A stretch of DNA of 24,506 bases from a virus: the IMG/VR virus record IMGVR_UViG_3300021962_000627, positions 1 to 24,506 of that record. One strand, given 5' to 3'. A model generated the notes under the pieces. That model did not search any database. It saw only the letters and a program-made list of their open reading frames with translations, and was not told where the DNA came from. Positions 7,966-15,531 of this stretch are shown here, in pieces (position 1 is the stretch's first letter; the number at the start of each line of letters is the position of its first letter). A program made the translations under genes and the position numbers.

Positions 7966-8412
7966 ATGGCTACTTACAGAGGGCGCTTTCAGCCCAAAAA
8001 CCCAAACAAGTATAAAGGTGATCCAACGAACATTGTCTATCGTTCGTCGTGGGAATTACGCTTTATGAAATATCTCGATGAGAATCCAAATATAATTCAG
8101 TGGGCGTCAGAAGAATTATTCATACCATATAAATCACCGCTCGACGGTAAATGGCATAGATATTTCCCAGACTTTATTATTCGTATGCGAGACCGCGATG
8201 GCAAACTATCGACAAAGATGATTGAGATCAAACCGCGCTCACAGTCTGTGCCACCGACAGTCAAAACAAATGGATCAAAGCCAACAAAGAAGTATCTGCG
8301 AGAGGTCGCAACTTACGGTATAAATATATCGAAGTGGGAAGCAGCGAAAGAATACTGCTTGGACCGCAACTGGGAATTCGTCGTATTGACGGAAAAAGAA
8401 TTAGGAATATAG
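7966..8412 (+). CDS. 4: Head completion protein gp4-like (TnsA/PD-(D/E)XK fold)
   Basis: The best start is ATG at 7966, giving 148 aa against 150 aa in T4 gp4 and the typical beginning 'MATYRGRFQPKNPNKY'; an upstream in-frame ATG at 7921 would add 15 residues and overlap the late promoter. The protein has the TnsA-like nuclease layout: Glu30 ('SSWELRF'), Asp69 ('YFPDFIIRM') and Glu87-x-Lys89 ('MIEIKP'). In T4, gp4 completes filled heads before tail joining and may trim DNA at the portal. The ribosome site before 7966 is weak. The catalytic residues are present, so enzymatic activity is possible. Confidence 0.92.
   Translation: MATYRGRFQPKNPNKYKGDPTNIVYRSSWELRFMKYLDENPNIIQWASEELFIPYKSPLDGKWHRYFPDFIIRMRDRDGKLSTKMIEIKPRSQSVPPTVKTNGSKPTKKYLREVATYGINISKWEAAKEYCLDRNWEFVVLTEKELGI
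8319..8326 (+). promoter_or_regulatory. Exact TATAAATA on the plus strand inside gp4
   Basis: A perfect plus-strand late octamer lies within the gp4 coding sequence, 88 bases before the next gene at 8414. It could start the long plus-strand tail operon, which otherwise lacks a clear late promoter. Because the motif is AT-rich and in a coding region, chance is not excluded. Confidence 0.4.
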
Positions 8413-8413
8413 C

Positions 8414-9025
8414 TTGGTAGCTTACGTCTTCGACACAATACTAAAGCGCGGTGCTAAAGCCGGCTTCACGCCGTCAATCAAACGCGATGCGCGTCAGTGG
8501 TTCCGTAAGCAAGCGCAGGCAGCTGTCGCAACGCCAATGCGTATGATCGGTAGTGATCGCTCCAGACTAACAGCGCGCCCAGTTATTGGCAGCATGTATT
8601 TGTTTCAGTATGATCCAAAGGGAAAAGGGAAACTACCTTATTATGACAGATACCCTCTTGTCTTTCCTATCGGCGCTGGTCGGACCGGCGGATTTGCCGC
8701 AACTGGAGGTTCTTTCTTGGGACTCAATCTCCACTATCTACCACTCCCTCTTAGAGCCAGATTGATGGATGCGCTGTATGCAACAGCAAGCAATCAAACG
8801 CTGGACGAGAATACGCGTCTGAAAATATCTTATCAGATATTAGCCCAAGCAAGTAAATATCGTTTCTTCCGTCCGTGCATCAAGCGTTATTTGATCTCGC
8901 ACGTGCGCACTAAATTCTTTTACATCGAGCCCACTGAATGGGAAATGGCTTTATTTTTACCTTTTGATAGATTTGTTGGCTCAAATAAAACTCGCATTTA
9001 TCGCGACAGTCGCGACAGGATCTAA
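8414..9025 (+). CDS. Conserved T4-like virion/assembly protein of unknown role (203 aa)
   Basis: The start is TTG at 8414, two bases after the gp4 stop, with AGGA at suitable spacing; the next in-frame ATG would remove about 41 residues including a conserved-looking 'FDTILKRGAKAGFTP'. The core 'MYLFQYDPKGKGKLPYYDRYPLVFPI' and 'FLGLNLHYLPLPLRARLMDALY' is typical of a protein family I recall beside gp4 in marine T4-like phages. It is rich in aromatic and basic residues, has no membrane segment and ends in Arg/Asp repeats. I do not know its function. A role in head completion or baseplate assembly is suggested only by position. Confidence 0.82.
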   Translation: MVAYVFDTILKRGAKAGFTPSIKRDARQWFRKQAQAAVATPMRMIGSDRSRLTARPVIGSMYLFQYDPKGKGKLPYYDRYPLVFPIGAGRTGGFAATGGSFLGLNLHYLPLPLRARLMDALYATASNQTLDENTRLKISYQILAQASKYRFFRPCIKRYLISHVRTKFFYIEPTEWEMALFLPFDRFVGSNKTRIYRDSRDRI

Positions 9026-9028
9026 CAA

Positions 9029-9796
9029 ATGCCATTCAATATCGAAGAATTCAACGCAAATATATCGCAGAGCGGTATTGCACAGACCTCTCACTTCGAA
9101 GCATGGATTCTTGGCGGTCCAGGCGTAGCACCGAATATTCTAAACAGATACGGTCTTGACGGTGGTATGCGCTTCCGTATTGAATCGATCAATTTACCTG
9201 GGCGCAATCTACAGACGCTGGATCAGAATTATCATGGTCCGGTTCGCCGTATTCCATTCCGCTTTACTCAGCAGCCCGTCACGATAAGCGTTATTCTATC
9301 TAAGGATATGCGCGAGCGTGAAGTATTCATGCGCTGGCAGGATTTCTTTATTGGGCACTATCGCGATAACCCTAATGGCACCGCTATTCCGGGTATGTTC
9401 GATACCAAGTATTATAAAGATGGTATTGGAACGATTGCTATTCTACAGTTCTCGCAGCCAATCGGAACTGACGCAATGACCCTCGCGCGTATCGGATCGC
9501 AGGTCGTTACTAAGTTCGTCAATCCAAATAGTAACGCTGGACGTAATATAACAGCAGGCGCTCAGATTGCCTCTAATATTCTACGCATCTTCGACCAGCC
9601 TACGTTTGAAATTCAGAATACTATTACGCTAGAAGAAGCATATCCAGTCTCCGTCAATGATATACAAATGGCTTGGGGCGATGAGGGATATGGCAAATTG
9701 CAGATTGAATTGAATTATCGTTATGCTATTGAACATAATCAGAACTTCGGTAGCAGCGATCTATTCAACATGGAAAAGTCAAATAGAGTCAAATAA
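9029..9796 (+). CDS. 54: Baseplate tail-tube initiator gp54-like
   Basis: A 255-aa protein (T4 gp54 is 320 aa). The N-terminus 'MPFNIEEFNANISQSGIAQTSHFEAW' resembles the gp54 start, and the tube-protein fold is visible as 'FRIESINLPGRNLQTLDQNYHGP', 'VTISVILSKDMREREVFMRWQDFF' and the last strands 'YPVSVNDIQMAWGDEGYGKLQIEL'. gp54 sits on gp48 and gives the first ring for gp19 tube subunits. Because gp54 and gp19 share a fold, a tube protein is the alternative, but 255 aa is long for gp19 (163 aa in T4). The start is ATG, 3 bases after the preceding stop. Confidence 0.78.
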   Translation: MPFNIEEFNANISQSGIAQTSHFEAWILGGPGVAPNILNRYGLDGGMRFRIESINLPGRNLQTLDQNYHGPVRRIPFRFTQQPVTISVILSKDMREREVFMRWQDFFIGHYRDNPNGTAIPGMFDTKYYKDGIGTIAILQFSQPIGTDAMTLARIGSQVVTKFVNPNSNAGRNITAGAQIASNILRIFDQPTFEIQNTITLEEAYPVSVNDIQMAWGDEGYGKLQIELNYRYAIEHNQNFGSSDLFNMEKSNRVK

Positions 9797-9819
9797 AATC
9801 ATAATTGGAGTGAATTATT

Positions 9820-10530
9820 ATGGCATTACCTAAGTTAGCTGCGCCGCGCTTCTCAGTCGAACTACCGTCAACTGGTCAGCGTATTTCGTTTAGACCATTT
9901 CTAGTCAAGGAAGAAAAGGCGCTGCTGATGGCAGCAACTTCCGACGATCAGAACTCGATGATTGACGCAGTAAAAGATGTACTTGCTGCGTGCGTATTAG
10001 ATGAGACCGTAAATATATCGAATCTACCGTTCTTTGATTTGGAATATCTGTTTCTCAATTTGAGAGCCAAGTCTGTTGGCGAGATTGTCAAGCTAGAATA
10101 TCGTCATACTGGCGGTAGGAATTATCAGGGTATTGAGTGCGAAGCAGTAACTCCGGTCGAGATCAATCTGGAACGAGTCAAGGTTGAGAAGAGCGAGAAG
10201 CATAGCAATAAGATTCAGATCACTGATAATCTTGGTGTGGTTATGCGCTATCCGACAATCAGCGATATCAAGCTGGTCAATGACGGCGCAGACGAACTAA
10301 AGATGATTGCCAAGTGTATTGTTTCGGTATACGACGAAGAGAATTTATACGAGCCGGATAATTTACAAGATGCAGTGGACTTTATTGACTCGTTGAATAC
10401 GCAGCAGTTCTCCAAGATCATGGAATTTATTGCGACAATGCCAAAGCTGCGTCATACGTTTAGCTATAAGTGCAAGGGCTGTGGGCAAGAAGATACGGTC
10501 ACGCTGGAGGGGCTGTCAGATTTTTTTTGA
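9820..10530 (+). CDS. 26: Baseplate hub assembly protein gp26-like (T4_baseplate family)
   Basis: A 236-aa protein (T4 gp26 is 208 aa) with the family start 'LPKLAAPRFSVELPSTGQRISFRPFLVKEEKALLMA' in parts, a middle helical block ('DLEYLFLNLRAKSVGEIVKLEY') and a C-terminal Cys pair 'KCKGCGQEDTVTLEGLSDFF'. The ATG at 9820 has GGAG upstream. In T4 gp26 acts in hub assembly. The last codons run over eight T residues (10521-10528) just before the TGA, a potential -1 frameshift site into the next ORF, whose ATG overlaps the stop (TGATG). Confidence 0.85.
   Translation: MALPKLAAPRFSVELPSTGQRISFRPFLVKEEKALLMAATSDDQNSMIDAVKDVLAACVLDETVNISNLPFFDLEYLFLNLRAKSVGEIVKLEYRHTGGRNYQGIECEAVTPVEINLERVKVEKSEKHSNKIQITDNLGVVMRYPTISDIKLVNDGADELKMIAKCIVSVYDEENLYEPDNLQDAVDFIDSLNTQQFSKIMEFIATMPKLRHTFSYKCKGCGQEDTVTLEGLSDFF
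10521..10528 (+). other. Candidate -1 frameshift site (T-TTT-TTT) at the end of gp26
   Basis: Eight consecutive T residues end directly at the gp26 stop. In the gp26 frame the bases 10521-10527 read T TTT TTT, the ideal X_XXY_YYZ slippery heptamer. A -1 slip would read TTG then ATG and continue into the downstream ORF, giving a 299-residue fusion. I see no strong stem just downstream. Transcriptional slippage on the T run or simple stop-start coupling (TGATG) could serve the same end. Confidence 0.5.
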
Positions 10531-10718
10531 TGATCCTCTCTCATAATACGCTTGCAAATTACTACCAGACTAATTTTTCGTTGATGCAGCATCACAAATA
10601 TTCGCTAAGTGATATAAATGAAATGATTCCGTGGGAGAGGGATATTTACGTCAAGATGCTTATTGAGCATTTAGAGAAACTAAAAGAAGAACAAGAAAAA
10701 GCTAAAGCAAGGCGATAA
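10530..10718 (+). CDS. Small tail-assembly ORF, likely frameshift extension of gp26
   Basis: A 62-aa ORF with ATG overlapping the gp26 stop (TGATG) and a stop overlapping the next start (TAATG). The sequence begins 'MILSHNTLANYYQTNFSLMQHHKYSLSDINEMIPWERDIYV' and ends in a charged helix 'LEKLKEEQEKAKARR'. The 'Y.LSDINEMIPWERDIY' part is typical of short tail-assembly proteins where a 'PWE' turn is followed by a helix. It occupies the place of T4 gene 51 but is far shorter than T4 gp51 (about 249 aa). Sitting between a chaperone-like gene and a large tape-measure-like gene, it resembles the extension part of G/GT-type tail chaperones. Confidence 0.75.
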   Translation: MILSHNTLANYYQTNFSLMQHHKYSLSDINEMIPWERDIYVKMLIEHLEKLKEEQEKAKARR

Positions 10719-12943
10719 TGTCAAAGGAAGACGAAGAAATTCTTAGAGCCATCCTCGAAAAGGGTGGTGATAAAGCTAAGAAAGCTGCTGCGGAAGCATT
10801 GGCTGCGCAGCCGCATACTTCGGACACACCGCCAGAAGTCAAGCAGGTCAAGCAGAAGCGCAAGGTCAAAGGTCTTGGCAAAGTTATTGGCAAGATCGGT
10901 AAGTCTAATTTTTATCAGACCAAAGAAGGTAATATTGTAGACCAGAACGGTCAGATCCTTGAAGGTCGTCTTGCTCAAATCCTAGCTAAAGAAACTGAAG
11001 TAAAGAAAGCTGCGGTTCAGCAAGCCGTAGCTACAAAGCCGGCTGCATCGAATCAAAAGAATGCTGAACGTCAAATTGATCGCGAGCTAAGTGGCGTTGT
11101 CAAAGCTACATCAAATCTAGCTAAGAGCCATGAAAAAATCCTTACAACGTTGCCAAATGCTTTCGGTGAAGTTGAAAAGGTTATAGCAAATATAACTGAG
11201 CAGCATGAAAAAGTTGTTTCTAATCTAATCAAACAGAACGACGAGTTACGCGAAAAGATTATTGAAGCAATAACAGGTGTAAAGGCAGCATCTAAATCTG
11301 GCGGCGCTACAAAAAGAAAACCGTCTAAGGGAGTTGGCGCTTCGCGTGCAGCGAAAGGCACAGAGATCAAAGCTGCTGCAGCAAAGAAAGCTGCAAAAGA
11401 AAAAGCAGCAAAGGAAGAAAAAGAAAAGGTAAGTGCACCTTCTCGTCCTGTTGCAGCTATGAAAAAGGCTGCAAAGGAAATTGGATTCGCTACGCTTGCC
11501 GGCGCTGCAATTGGTGCTGCTGGATACTTTGCTCCTAAGCCAGAAGAAGCAGCGGCTCCACCAGCAGGCGGCGGTGGTCGAGCAGCTCCAACAGGACCAG
11601 TAACAAAGTATGAAGGTCTTGGTAGTATCTCAGCAAAGTATGAATCCGGCGGTAAGGGTGTTCATACTATTTCGTCTGGGCGCGGTGACCCAGGCGGCGT
11701 ATCGTATGGCGCACATCAGCTTGCGACTAATACTGGAACGATGGCGCGCTATCTTGCGTCTGCCGAAGCAAAAGAGTATGCAGGTAGATTTGCTGGACTA
11801 CAGCCAGGAACCGAGCCATTCAATCAAGTCTATAAGCAAATTGCTGCCAGTGACCCACAAGGCTTCGCTGCTTCACAAAAAGCGTTTATTACAAGAACAC
11901 ACTTCGATCCAGTATCAAAAGCTGCTGGAGATAAAGGCTGGGCTGTAGCTGATCCACGCATACAGGAAGTTCTGTATAGTATGGGCGTTCAGCACGGCGG
12001 CGCTAAAAAGATCGTCGAGCAAGCAGGTAGTCCGCAAGGCAAGACTGTGGAAGAGCAAGTTCAAATGCTCTTCGAGGCTCGCAAGAAATATGTCGCCGGC
12101 GTATCGATGCCAGAAGCAACAAGACAATCTCTCTATAACAGATATGCAAGTGAGCAGAGAGATGTTCTTGCTATGGCTCCTGCGCCTGGTGCTCCGCCCG
12201 GTGCGCCTACACAAGTTGCAGGTAGTAACTTCGCAGTTCCTGGACAAGGAATGGGCGGAGCAACACCAAGCTTCGGTGAGCCGCAGAAGACAGGCTCGAA
12301 TGGTAATCTAGACGATGCACAGCTTGTGGCTATTGGTGGCGGTAGACATAGACTGCAGCCAAGCGCAGCTGCAGCTTATGAAGCAATGGTTCAAGCTGCT
12401 AAAGCAGATGGAGTATCGTGGTCTATTACAGATTCGTATCGTCCGTATGCAGCGCAGGTCAAAGTTGCACAAGAAAAGGGATTATATTCACAGGGCGGTC
12501 TTGCTGCTCGTCCTGGTACTTCTAATCATGGTTGGGGTACAGCGCTTGATCTTGGTGGCGGCGCTAACTCACGCGGAACAAAACAGAACGATTGGTTGAT
12601 GGCAAACGCAAGTCGCTTTGGCTTTAGCACAATTGCGCGCGAACCGTGGCACTGGGAATATAAAGGCTCCGGAGCAGCTATAGCATCTGCTGGACGACCA
12701 GAAGCAGCGCCACAACGAGAGCCAGGAAACGCTCTTGCTGTTGCGTCAAGACAAAACCAAGTAGATACGATGCTTGCTGAAAATCAAGCTCGCGGCGGAA
12801 CTGTTATTGTGCAAACAGACAGAGTTATCAATAATACAAGAACAGTATATCAGACAGCATCAGTTTCACAGAGAAGAATGGAACAAGATTTCAATCCATA
12901 TAATATGCTCGCTAGTGCTGCCACAGGGAGACCTTTATTCTAA
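10718..12943 (+). CDS. Tail protein with lysozyme-like and M15 peptidase-like domains (741 aa)
   Basis: Residues 1-190 are charged and helical, with a probable coiled coil at about 115-190. Residues 195-250 are Lys/Ala-rich and 255-272 are a hydrophobic Ala/Gly segment. A Pro/Gly linker leads to a lysozyme/chitosanase-like domain (about 297-480): 'SAKYESGGKGVHTISSGRGDPGGVSYGAHQL' in parts, candidate acid Glu309, later 'FITRTHFDP' and 'VLYSMGVQHGG'. A domain of the M15 D-Ala-D-Ala carboxypeptidase/endopeptidase type follows (about 535-650), with 'SYRPYAAQ', His604 and Asp611 in 'TSNHGWGTALDLG', and His645 in 'EPWHWEY' as zinc ligands. The tail 651-741 is low complexity then polar. It follows the gp26 frameshift pair, the usual place of a tape measure, and may be both tape and wall-degrading device. 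The exact T4 equivalent (gp28/gp29 region) is uncertain. Confidence 0.85.
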   Translation: MSKEDEEILRAILEKGGDKAKKAAAEALAAQPHTSDTPPEVKQVKQKRKVKGLGKVIGKIGKSNFYQTKEGNIVDQNGQILEGRLAQILAKETEVKKAAVQQAVATKPAASNQKNAERQIDRELSGVVKATSNLAKSHEKILTTLPNAFGEVEKVIANITEQHEKVVSNLIKQNDELREKIIEAITGVKAASKSGGATKRKPSKGVGASRAAKGTEIKAAAAKKAAKEKAAKEEKEKVSAPSRPVAAMKKAAKEIGFATLAGAAIGAAGYFAPKPEEAAAPPAGGGGRAAPTGPVTKYEGLGSISAKYESGGKGVHTISSGRGDPGGVSYGAHQLATNTGTMARYLASAEAKEYAGRFAGLQPGTEPFNQVYKQIAASDPQGFAASQKAFITRTHFDPVSKAAGDKGWAVADPRIQEVLYSMGVQHGGAKKIVEQAGSPQGKTVEEQVQMLFEARKKYVAGVSMPEATRQSLYNRYASEQRDVLAMAPAPGAPPGAPTQVAGSNFAVPGQGMGGATPSFGEPQKTGSNGNLDDAQLVAIGGGRHRLQPSAAAAYEAMVQAAKADGVSWSITDSYRPYAAQVKVAQEKGLYSQGGLAARPGTSNHGWGTALDLGGGANSRGTKQNDWLMANASRFGFSTIAREPWHWEYKGSGAAIASAGRPEAAPQREPGNALAVASRQNQVDTMLAENQARGGTVIVQTDRVINNTRTVYQTASVSQRRMEQDFNPYNMLASAATGRPLF

Positions 12944-14475
12944 TGGCTATTTCTAATCTTCTTCCTGCGCAAGGCGCAAACGATAATAGACCAAACCTCA
13001 AGCAGTTCTTTGGTAAGAATCCTGCTACGGCTAATGACAACGTACAGCGCGTATCGAGTGGTATGTTCTCCAATGCCTTCATTGATTCCGTTGTTGGCGC
13101 ATTACAAGGTCTAGCCCAAGAGATTGCTAAGATCACTGAGATTGCGCAGAAGGTTATTGCGTCTTTTGGAAATATCGTCGAATCAATAAAGGCACTAAAC
13201 AAAGACGTAACTAATCGTTTTCGCGTTCTCAATAACGAACTCAACGCAAGCAAGATTGATTTTATTCGTACAGTTCTAGCTATTCCAAAGACAGATACAC
13301 CAGTCAAGATCGACGGTGTGCCTGTCAATGTAAAGCAAGAAGAACAAAAGAAAGAAGGAGACGCAGACGGATTTTTTGAAAAGCTTATACAGATGTGGCT
13401 TGTAAAGAATCTAGGTGAAGGTGCTATTGCTCTACTAAAAAGCCTTTTAGATTTTGCTAAAGGTACAATGGTTACACTTATCAAGTTTGTGGCAGAAACA
13501 CTACCTAGACTTCTCGCTCTATTAGAAGGAGCACTTACAGGACCTGCAGCCACAGCCTTGGCTAACGGACTGAGAGCTGCTATATTCAATCCAGTAACAC
13601 TAGCTGGTGCTGGATTTATTGCTCTTGCTTATTGGGCTGGAGAGCAGAGAAAACAAAATCCAGAAGCTTGGGTTGACTTCCAGCTAAAGATGCGTGGTGC
13701 TGGAGAAAGATCGAAAGTTATTACTGGACCACAAGCTGAAACAGATAAGTTTGGTCCTCTAGAGGAATCCGGAGTTATTAGACCATTTGATGTTCTAAAA
13801 GCAAACGGACTTGTCAAAGATCAGAGAGACATTAGAAATGTTGTTGACTTTGCAGACGGAGACATTATTACACTCAAGGATGGTCGTTGGTTCGATACAA
13901 AATCTAAAAGCACGGAACTACAACCAGCTGAAACAAATCCTAGCGCAAAAGCTAAAGCTAAAAAAGGAAGACCTACAACTGGTGTTTCGCCTAGTGGATT
14001 ATCTACAACTGGCATGTCTGGAGATACACAAGCTGGTGGTAGTAGCGTAGCCCCATCTACATCAACAATGCCATTGGGTACTCCGACAAATTCTACAGTG
14101 CCTGCTCTTGGTACAACTGGCGCAGGTAGCTTTAGTCCTGGCGGAGTAACTGGATCGCCTCCACCCACTAATCAAATGGGAACACCAGCCGGTGAGATAA
14201 AAACAGAATCTAACGTACCTGCGCCGCCTCCTTCTGGTGCACCCAGCGGCACTCCAGCAGCAACTAGTATGGCTCCGCCTCCAGCTGGTCCATCTGGCGG
14301 AGAAGGTGCTGGCAGTGGTGGTGGAGTTGCAGTTGTTCAGAATAGTAGCGTACAGAATGTCGGAACAACAGCTGGTGCAGAGAACGGCGGTATGACAGGA
14401 CAGAACTTACCGATGTTTGCGCGCAATCCAAAGCTGCAATCTACGTTCGGTATGCAGAATGTAAGATATCAATAA
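12943..14475 (+). CDS. Putative tape-measure or hub protein with hydrophobic middle (510 aa)
   Basis: The ATG shares a base with the previous stop (TAATG). Residues 40-115 are helical and heptad-like ('LAQEIAKITEIAQKVIASFGNIVESIKALNKDV' in parts). Residues 150-232 hold several hydrophobic helices ('LPRLLALLEGALTG', 'VTLAGAGFIALAYWAG'), typical of tape-measure or inner-tail proteins that insert in the host membrane. Residues 255-320 form a small globular part ending 'ADGDIITLKDGRWFDTK'. From about 325 to 470 the chain is Pro/Gly/Ser/Thr low-complexity, and it ends in an ordered-looking 'LPMFARNPKLQSTFG'. I recognise no catalytic motif. It stands where T4 has genes 28-29; tape measure is my best guess, shared with the 741-aa neighbour. 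Confidence 0.7.
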   Translation: MAISNLLPAQGANDNRPNLKQFFGKNPATANDNVQRVSSGMFSNAFIDSVVGALQGLAQEIAKITEIAQKVIASFGNIVESIKALNKDVTNRFRVLNNELNASKIDFIRTVLAIPKTDTPVKIDGVPVNVKQEEQKKEGDADGFFEKLIQMWLVKNLGEGAIALLKSLLDFAKGTMVTLIKFVAETLPRLLALLEGALTGPAATALANGLRAAIFNPVTLAGAGFIALAYWAGEQRKQNPEAWVDFQLKMRGAGERSKVITGPQAETDKFGPLEESGVIRPFDVLKANGLVKDQRDIRNVVDFADGDIITLKDGRWFDTKSKSTELQPAETNPSAKAKAKKGRPTTGVSPSGLSTTGMSGDTQAGGSSVAPSTSTMPLGTPTNSTVPALGTTGAGSFSPGGVTGSPPPTNQMGTPAGEIKTESNVPAPPPSGAPSGTPAATSMAPPPAGPSGGEGAGSGGGVAVVQNSSVQNVGTTAGAENGGMTGQNLPMFARNPKLQSTFGMQNVRYQ

Positions 14476-14499
14476 AAAAAGGGGAGCCGAAGCTCCCCT
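14474..14499 (-). terminator. Rho-independent terminator of the gp32 operon
   Basis: On the minus strand GGGGAGC, TTCG, GCTCCCC forms a 7-bp GC-rich stem (extendable by one A-T pair) with the extra-stable C(UUCG)G tetraloop, followed directly by seven T. It lies 37 bases after the gp32 stop. The T run is only on the minus side, so the plus-strand tail operon would meet the hairpin without a U tract. Confidence 0.9.
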
Positions 14500-14505
14500 A
14501 AGTCT

Positions 14506-14537
14506 AATCATAGGTGAAAGGAATAAGCCCTATGATT
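14506..14537. repeat. 9-bp inverted repeat at the gp32 stop
   Basis: AATCATAGG (14506-14514) and CCTATGATT (14529-14537) are perfect complements around a 14-base loop. The right arm covers the gp32 stop codon. It could be a 3'-end RNA structure that stabilises the gp32 message, or a weak stop for the converging plus-strand transcript; there is no following T tract for either strand. Confidence 0.55.
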
Positions 14538-15453
14538 ATTCGTCATCCTCAGCAAGCTTGTTGAAGAATTCCAGATCGTCGTCATCTTCGACCTTAGGCT
14601 TCTTCGCTGGAGCTGCAGTCTTACCAACAGCAGGTGCTGCGGCTGGACGAGCAACAGAACGCTCAAAAGGGATATCGTCATCTTCCTCGCTCTTACGAGC
14701 AGAACCATTTGGCTCAGAGAGAACCTTTTCGAGACGGCGCTTCAGTTCGTCGTATGACTTGAACTTATCTGGAGCAACGAGTTCTGCGAGTGAGTGTTCG
14801 CCCTTCCAGATTGCTTCCATATCATCATCGTCGTCAAGCAGCGGAGCTGGCTCTTCAAACTCTGACTTATCGTAGTTGCGATAGCCTTCGACCTTGCGGA
14901 TCTTCAGCTTGAAGTTTGCACCAGCCCAGAGATCAAATGGATTGGTTGGCTTCTCATCTTCAAACTCAGGATTCATCTTCTCGTTGATCTTGTCGAAAAT
15001 CTTCTTACCGAACTTGAAGAGGAACACCTTACCTTCGTTCTCAGGATGAGCAGGATCCTTGACAACATAGATGTTTGCGATATAGCTCAGACGGCGCTTG
15101 CGTGCGCGAGCAATCTCCTTGTCCTTGTCGTTACCTGAGTTCCAAAGCTTGGAATTCATTTCAGCAACAGGATCGGGCTGATTGAGAGTCGTCAACGAGT
15201 TCTCAATGTACCAGCCACCTGGACCTTGGAAACCGTGGTTCCAGATACGGACCCATGGAAGTTCTTCATTGACGGGAGCGGGAAGGAAGCGAATGATAGC
15301 GTATCCGTTACCAGCCTTATCAACTTCAGGCTGCCAATAGCGATCATCGGATGACGATCCCTGTTCTTTGTTGGCGAGCTTGTTGATTTCTTTGGTGAGA
15401 CGCTCCAGCGAAGAAGTGCGCTGACGCTTGAGGGCAGAAAAAGATTCGTTCAT
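14536..15453 (-). CDS. 32: Single-stranded DNA-binding protein gp32-like
   Basis: The start is ATG at 15453 (GGAG upstream, 'MNESFSALKRQRTSSLERL'), giving 305 aa against 301 in T4; an ORF extension upstream lies in the leader. The N-terminal basic 'LKRQRTSSLERLTKEI' matches the gp32 cooperativity region. The core has 'AGNGYAIIRFLPAP', 'ELPWVRIWNHGFQGPGGWYIENS' in parts and 'VVKDPAHPENEGKVFLFKFGKKIFDKI'. The C-terminus is strongly acidic, as expected for partner binding. The zinc-site cysteines of T4 gp32 are missing: the corresponding stretch reads 'DPVAEMNSKLWNSG', as I recall for cyanophage versions. It protects ssDNA at the fork and works with gp59. It has its own promoter and terminator. 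Confidence 0.95.
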   Translation of the reverse strand: MNESFSALKRQRTSSLERLTKEINKLANKEQGSSSDDRYWQPEVDKAGNGYAIIRFLPAPVNEELPWVRIWNHGFQGPGGWYIENSLTTLNQPDPVAEMNSKLWNSGNDKDKEIARARKRRLSYIANIYVVKDPAHPENEGKVFLFKFGKKIFDKINEKMNPEFEDEKPTNPFDLWAGANFKLKIRKVEGYRNYDKSEFEEPAPLLDDDDDMEAIWKGEHSLAELVAPDKFKSYDELKRRLEKVLSEPNGSARKSEEDDDIPFERSVARPAAAPAVGKTAAPAKKPKVEDDDDLEFFNKLAEDDE

Positions 15454-15502
15454 GTATGTCTCCGTTGTATGTGTTGTGTATAACGTCTTATCCACAGTAT
15501 GC

Positions 15503-15531
15503 ATAATATACTAGTATATAGCACGAGTCAA
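15503..15531 (-). promoter_or_regulatory. Sigma-70-type promoter for gp32 with palindromic spacer
   Basis: Minus strand: TTGACT at 15531-15526, a 17-base spacer, TATTAT at 15508-15503, each one mismatch from consensus. The spacer and -10 edge hold the 14-bp palindrome ATATACTAGTATAT (15506-15519), a possible operator. The predicted leader of about 45 nt before the gp32 ATG is rich in A and C (ACACAACACATACAAC) and probably unstructured; in T4 an unstructured leader allows gp32 to repress its own translation, so similar autoregulation is plausible. Confidence 0.6.

Noticed and set aside
10596-10615. Plus-strand TATAAATG in the small ORF after gp26, similar to a late promoter.
   Set aside because: One mismatch at the final base in an AT-rich coding stretch, with no operon break nearby; not convincing.
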